From an uncultured Clostridia bacterium (GTDB lineage: Bacteria > Bacillota > Clostridia > Oscillospirales > Ruminococcaceae), in the NCBI GenBank assembly GCA_947176675.1, contig CAMWRN010000147.1, positions 1 through 6,369 on the forward strand: a DNA stretch of 6,369 nt, in the 5' to 3' direction. The notes beneath the pieces were generated by a model. The model did no database searches, was not told where the DNA came from, and saw only the letters and a list, made by a program, of their open reading frames with translations. Position 1 is the first letter of the stretch; each line of letters starts with the position of its first letter. The translations under genes were made by a program, and so were the position numbers. Shown piece after piece: positions 4,875 through 6,369 of the stretch.

Positions 4875-6044
4875 TCATTTTGCCATGATTTCCTGTGTAA
4901 CGCCGATGTCACTTTCGAGAGTATACTTAACCACAGCTTTGGCTTCGCTGCCGTCCTCGGAAAAGAAAACCTCTTTGTCGATCACGGTTATGGCCTCTCC
5001 GTCAAAGAAATTATGCTCATAAAGCTTGATCTTTTCTTCAAGCATAGTCCTTGCCTGTTCAGAGCTGTATGTAACATTGTCTATATCGTAAGTTTTATAC
5101 TCCGAAGTTACCGTTCCGACAGGAAACTGAATATTCCACAGCTTTGCATAGCTTGTTTCCTCATCGTACTCGTAATTGCCGAAATTATTTCTGCCGATAT
5201 AGAGCGGTATTTTCAGTCCGAAAAAGTACAGCTTTTTTCGCACGATCTTTTCCCCGTAATCGAAGCGCTCGTCCTCAAATGGCTGTCTGAAAACCACTTT
5301 ATCCGTATATCTGCCTATGACCTCTCCCATTGAGTGAGCATAATAAACGCCGCCTTTTCCGTCCTCGACAGTGCCGCTTATAAGAAGATCTCCTTTTTTT
5401 ACCCCGTCGTGAAGCATACGGACAAGCATACCCATATGCACATTGTTTATCTCGACTATCTGAGCGTCGCGGGACGATACAATATTACACGGAACCGATG
5501 TGGGAATTATATCGGGAGACGCGCTTACCTCGCTTATTTCCGCCTGAATTTTACACCCTTTTGATCGCAGGCCTATCCACGCGATATTGTCCGAAGAGGA
5601 CGTTACCCGTCTTTCTGCCTCGCGCAGATCAATGAATGGTATAAACGCTCCAATGCGTATGCCCTGATCTTCAAGAAGCGAAACTATCTGTTTGTCCGAA
5701 AGCGTTTCGTTTCCGTATACCTCAACTATCATTACCACGTTGGACAGATACGCGACCATAGCAAATGCCAGAGCAAGTCCTATAAGCATACCTACCCTGC
5801 GGCTGTACTTGCGAATAGTGAACACGCTTCCCCTTTTTGAACTAATGCAAAGCTGCACGCCCAGCTTTTCTGCCGTTTTTTTCACCTCGTCAAAATCGGT
5901 TCGGTAAACGTCGCCATATATCTTTCCGTGCGCCGTCCGCATATTTGTTACCGAAACAGGACTGTCCTTTACCATATTGACAAAAGTCTCAGGTTCCGGA
6001 GCAACAGCCTCAAAAGTAATTATTCCGCGTATATTGTCAAACAT
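4875..6044 (-). CDS. yqfD: Sporulation protein YqfD
   Basis: A 389-residue membrane protein of the YqfD family, conserved in endospore formers and usually sigma-E controlled; in Bacillus it has been tied to mother-cell/forespore development. Residues 1-80 are a soluble cytoplasmic part (start MFDNIRGIITFEAVAPEPET). A single membrane helix lies at about 84-106 (positive RKYSRR before it, so N-in). The rest, about 280 residues, would lie outside the cytoplasmic membrane. The segment just after the helix, VEVYGNETLSDKQIVSLLE (107-125) with G-I-R-I-G-A-F after it, resembles a POTRA/FtsQ-type repeat. The C-terminal part is beta-rich and ends in a conserved-looking E-I-M-A-K. The ATG at 6044 is chosen: a full AAAGGAGG starts inside the yqfC stop and ends about 10 nt upstream. 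The frame extends to 6104 inside yqfC, but without an SD there. No U-tract terminator follows the gene. Confidence 0.92.
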   Translation of the reverse strand: MFDNIRGIITFEAVAPEPETFVNMVKDSPVSVTNMRTAHGKIYGDVYRTDFDEVKKTAEKLGVQLCISSKRGSVFTIRKYSRRVGMLIGLALAFAMVAYLSNVVMIVEVYGNETLSDKQIVSLLEDQGIRIGAFIPFIDLREAERRVTSSSDNIAWIGLRSKGCKIQAEISEVSASPDIIPTSVPCNIVSSRDAQIVEINNVHMGMLVRMLHDGVKKGDLLISGTVEDGKGGVYYAHSMGEVIGRYTDKVVFRQPFEDERFDYGEKIVRKKLYFFGLKIPLYIGRNNFGNYEYDEETSYAKLWNIQFPVGTVTSEYKTYDIDNVTYSSEQARTMLEEKIKLYEHNFFDGEAITVIDKEVFFSEDGSEAKAVVKYTLESDIGVTQEIMAK

Positions 6045-6060
6045 ATCCGTGTGACCTCCT

Positions 6061-6366
6061 TTAGTGCTGCTCTTTTTCGGACTCCGCCTGGCCGCACGGC
6101 TCAAACTCCACCGAAGAAAAATTACCGTTCACAATTATTCCGTCGGTATTATAGTCCGAGATACTCAAATTTTGTCCCCATATACTGACAGTGAGCGTTG
6201 CCGTACGTATCTTTACCAGCACATCATTGTATTCCAGAATCTTCTTACAGTTTTCCAATTCCATATGAGTATTGTCGGTAAGAGCCATATATGTATTAAG
6301 GTACGCCCTGTCCCTGATAAATTTCGAGACGATCCTGCCGTATTTATCTTTCAGTCTGCCGTTCAT
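6061..6366 (-). CDS. yqfC: Sporulation protein YqfC
   Basis: A small protein of about 101 residues, matching the YqfC family (about 90-100). The recognisable core is LTDNTHMELENCKKILEYND (29-48), then V-x-I-R-T (51-55) and L-x-I-W-G-x-x-L-x-I (about 58-69), and the ending G-N-F-S-S-V-E-F-E-P (81-90); this corresponds to the family's 'G-N-x-x-L-x-I-E-N-[HY]-x-G-I-L-x-Y' and 'I-x-G-K-[ND]-L-x-I ... G-x-I-x-S-[IV]-x-[FY]' blocks. Function is unknown; it is a sporulation gene always paired with yqfD, here separated by 16 bp that hold the yqfD SD. The ATG at 6366 is only 3 bp from the window edge, so neither an SD nor a longer reading frame can be excluded. The last 12 or so residues (C-G-Q-A-E-S-E-K-E-Q-H) are a polar tail. 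Confidence 0.85.
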   Translation of the reverse strand: MNGRLKDKYGRIVSKFIRDRAYLNTYMALTDNTHMELENCKKILEYNDVLVKIRTATLTVSIWGQNLSISDYNTDGIIVNGNFSSVEFEPCGQAESEKEQH

Positions 6367-6369
6367 TTT

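Noticed and set aside
6045..6104. Upstream in-frame start for YqfD inside yqfC
   Set aside because: The perfect SD next to the ATG at 6044 decides the start; the extra 20 residues (basic, SxK-rich) overlap yqfC coding and match nothing in the family.

Overview
The window is a compact, entirely minus-strand block of bacterial housekeeping genes. Read in the direction of transcription (right to left) the order is yqfC, yqfD, phoH, ybeY, dgkA, a cdd-like deaminase, era, a yqzL-like small gene, recO and the start of mutS2. This closely matches the classic Bacillus/Clostridium order yqfC-yqfD-phoH-(yqfF)-ybeY-dgkA-cdd-era-yqzL-recO. With the sporulation genes yqfC/yqfD, it points to a Firmicute. 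The moderate GC, the codon choice and the style of the proteins suggest a clostridial lineage, perhaps Ruminococcus/Oscillospiraceae; that finer placement is inference. No plus-strand gene, tRNA, rRNA, CRISPR array or insertion sequence was found.

Right part (4743-6369): yqfC and yqfD form a tight sporulation pair joined by a strong Shine-Dalgarno (SD) sequence that directly follows the yqfC stop. About 130 bp then separate yqfD from phoH. This gap holds a good extended -10 promoter facing phoH, embedded in a small AT-rich palindrome, and no obvious terminator.

Middle (1378-4742): phoH, ybeY, dgkA, the deaminase and era follow with short gaps or a 4-bp overlap, so they are probably one operon. 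PhoH, YbeY and Era are linked to RNA processing and ribosome (16S rRNA) maturation, DgkA to lipid carrier/lipid phosphorylation, and the deaminase to nucleosides. The deaminase occupies the cdd slot but reads more like the blasticidin-S deaminase branch.

Left part (1-1377): a 60-residue YqzL-like protein, recO (recombinational repair) and the first 90 codons of mutS2. recO and mutS2 are 11 bp apart and probably co-translated. mutS2 stands where Bacillus has glyQ-glyS.

The gene content is ordinary. The least explained signal is at the translation starts: three genes of the operon (ybeY, yqzL-like, recO) each have a perfect 8-9 bp inverted repeat placed on, around or just after the SD. The ybeY case, a strong SD separated from the ATG by a hairpin, is the most striking. 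I see no convincing undescribed multi-gene system.
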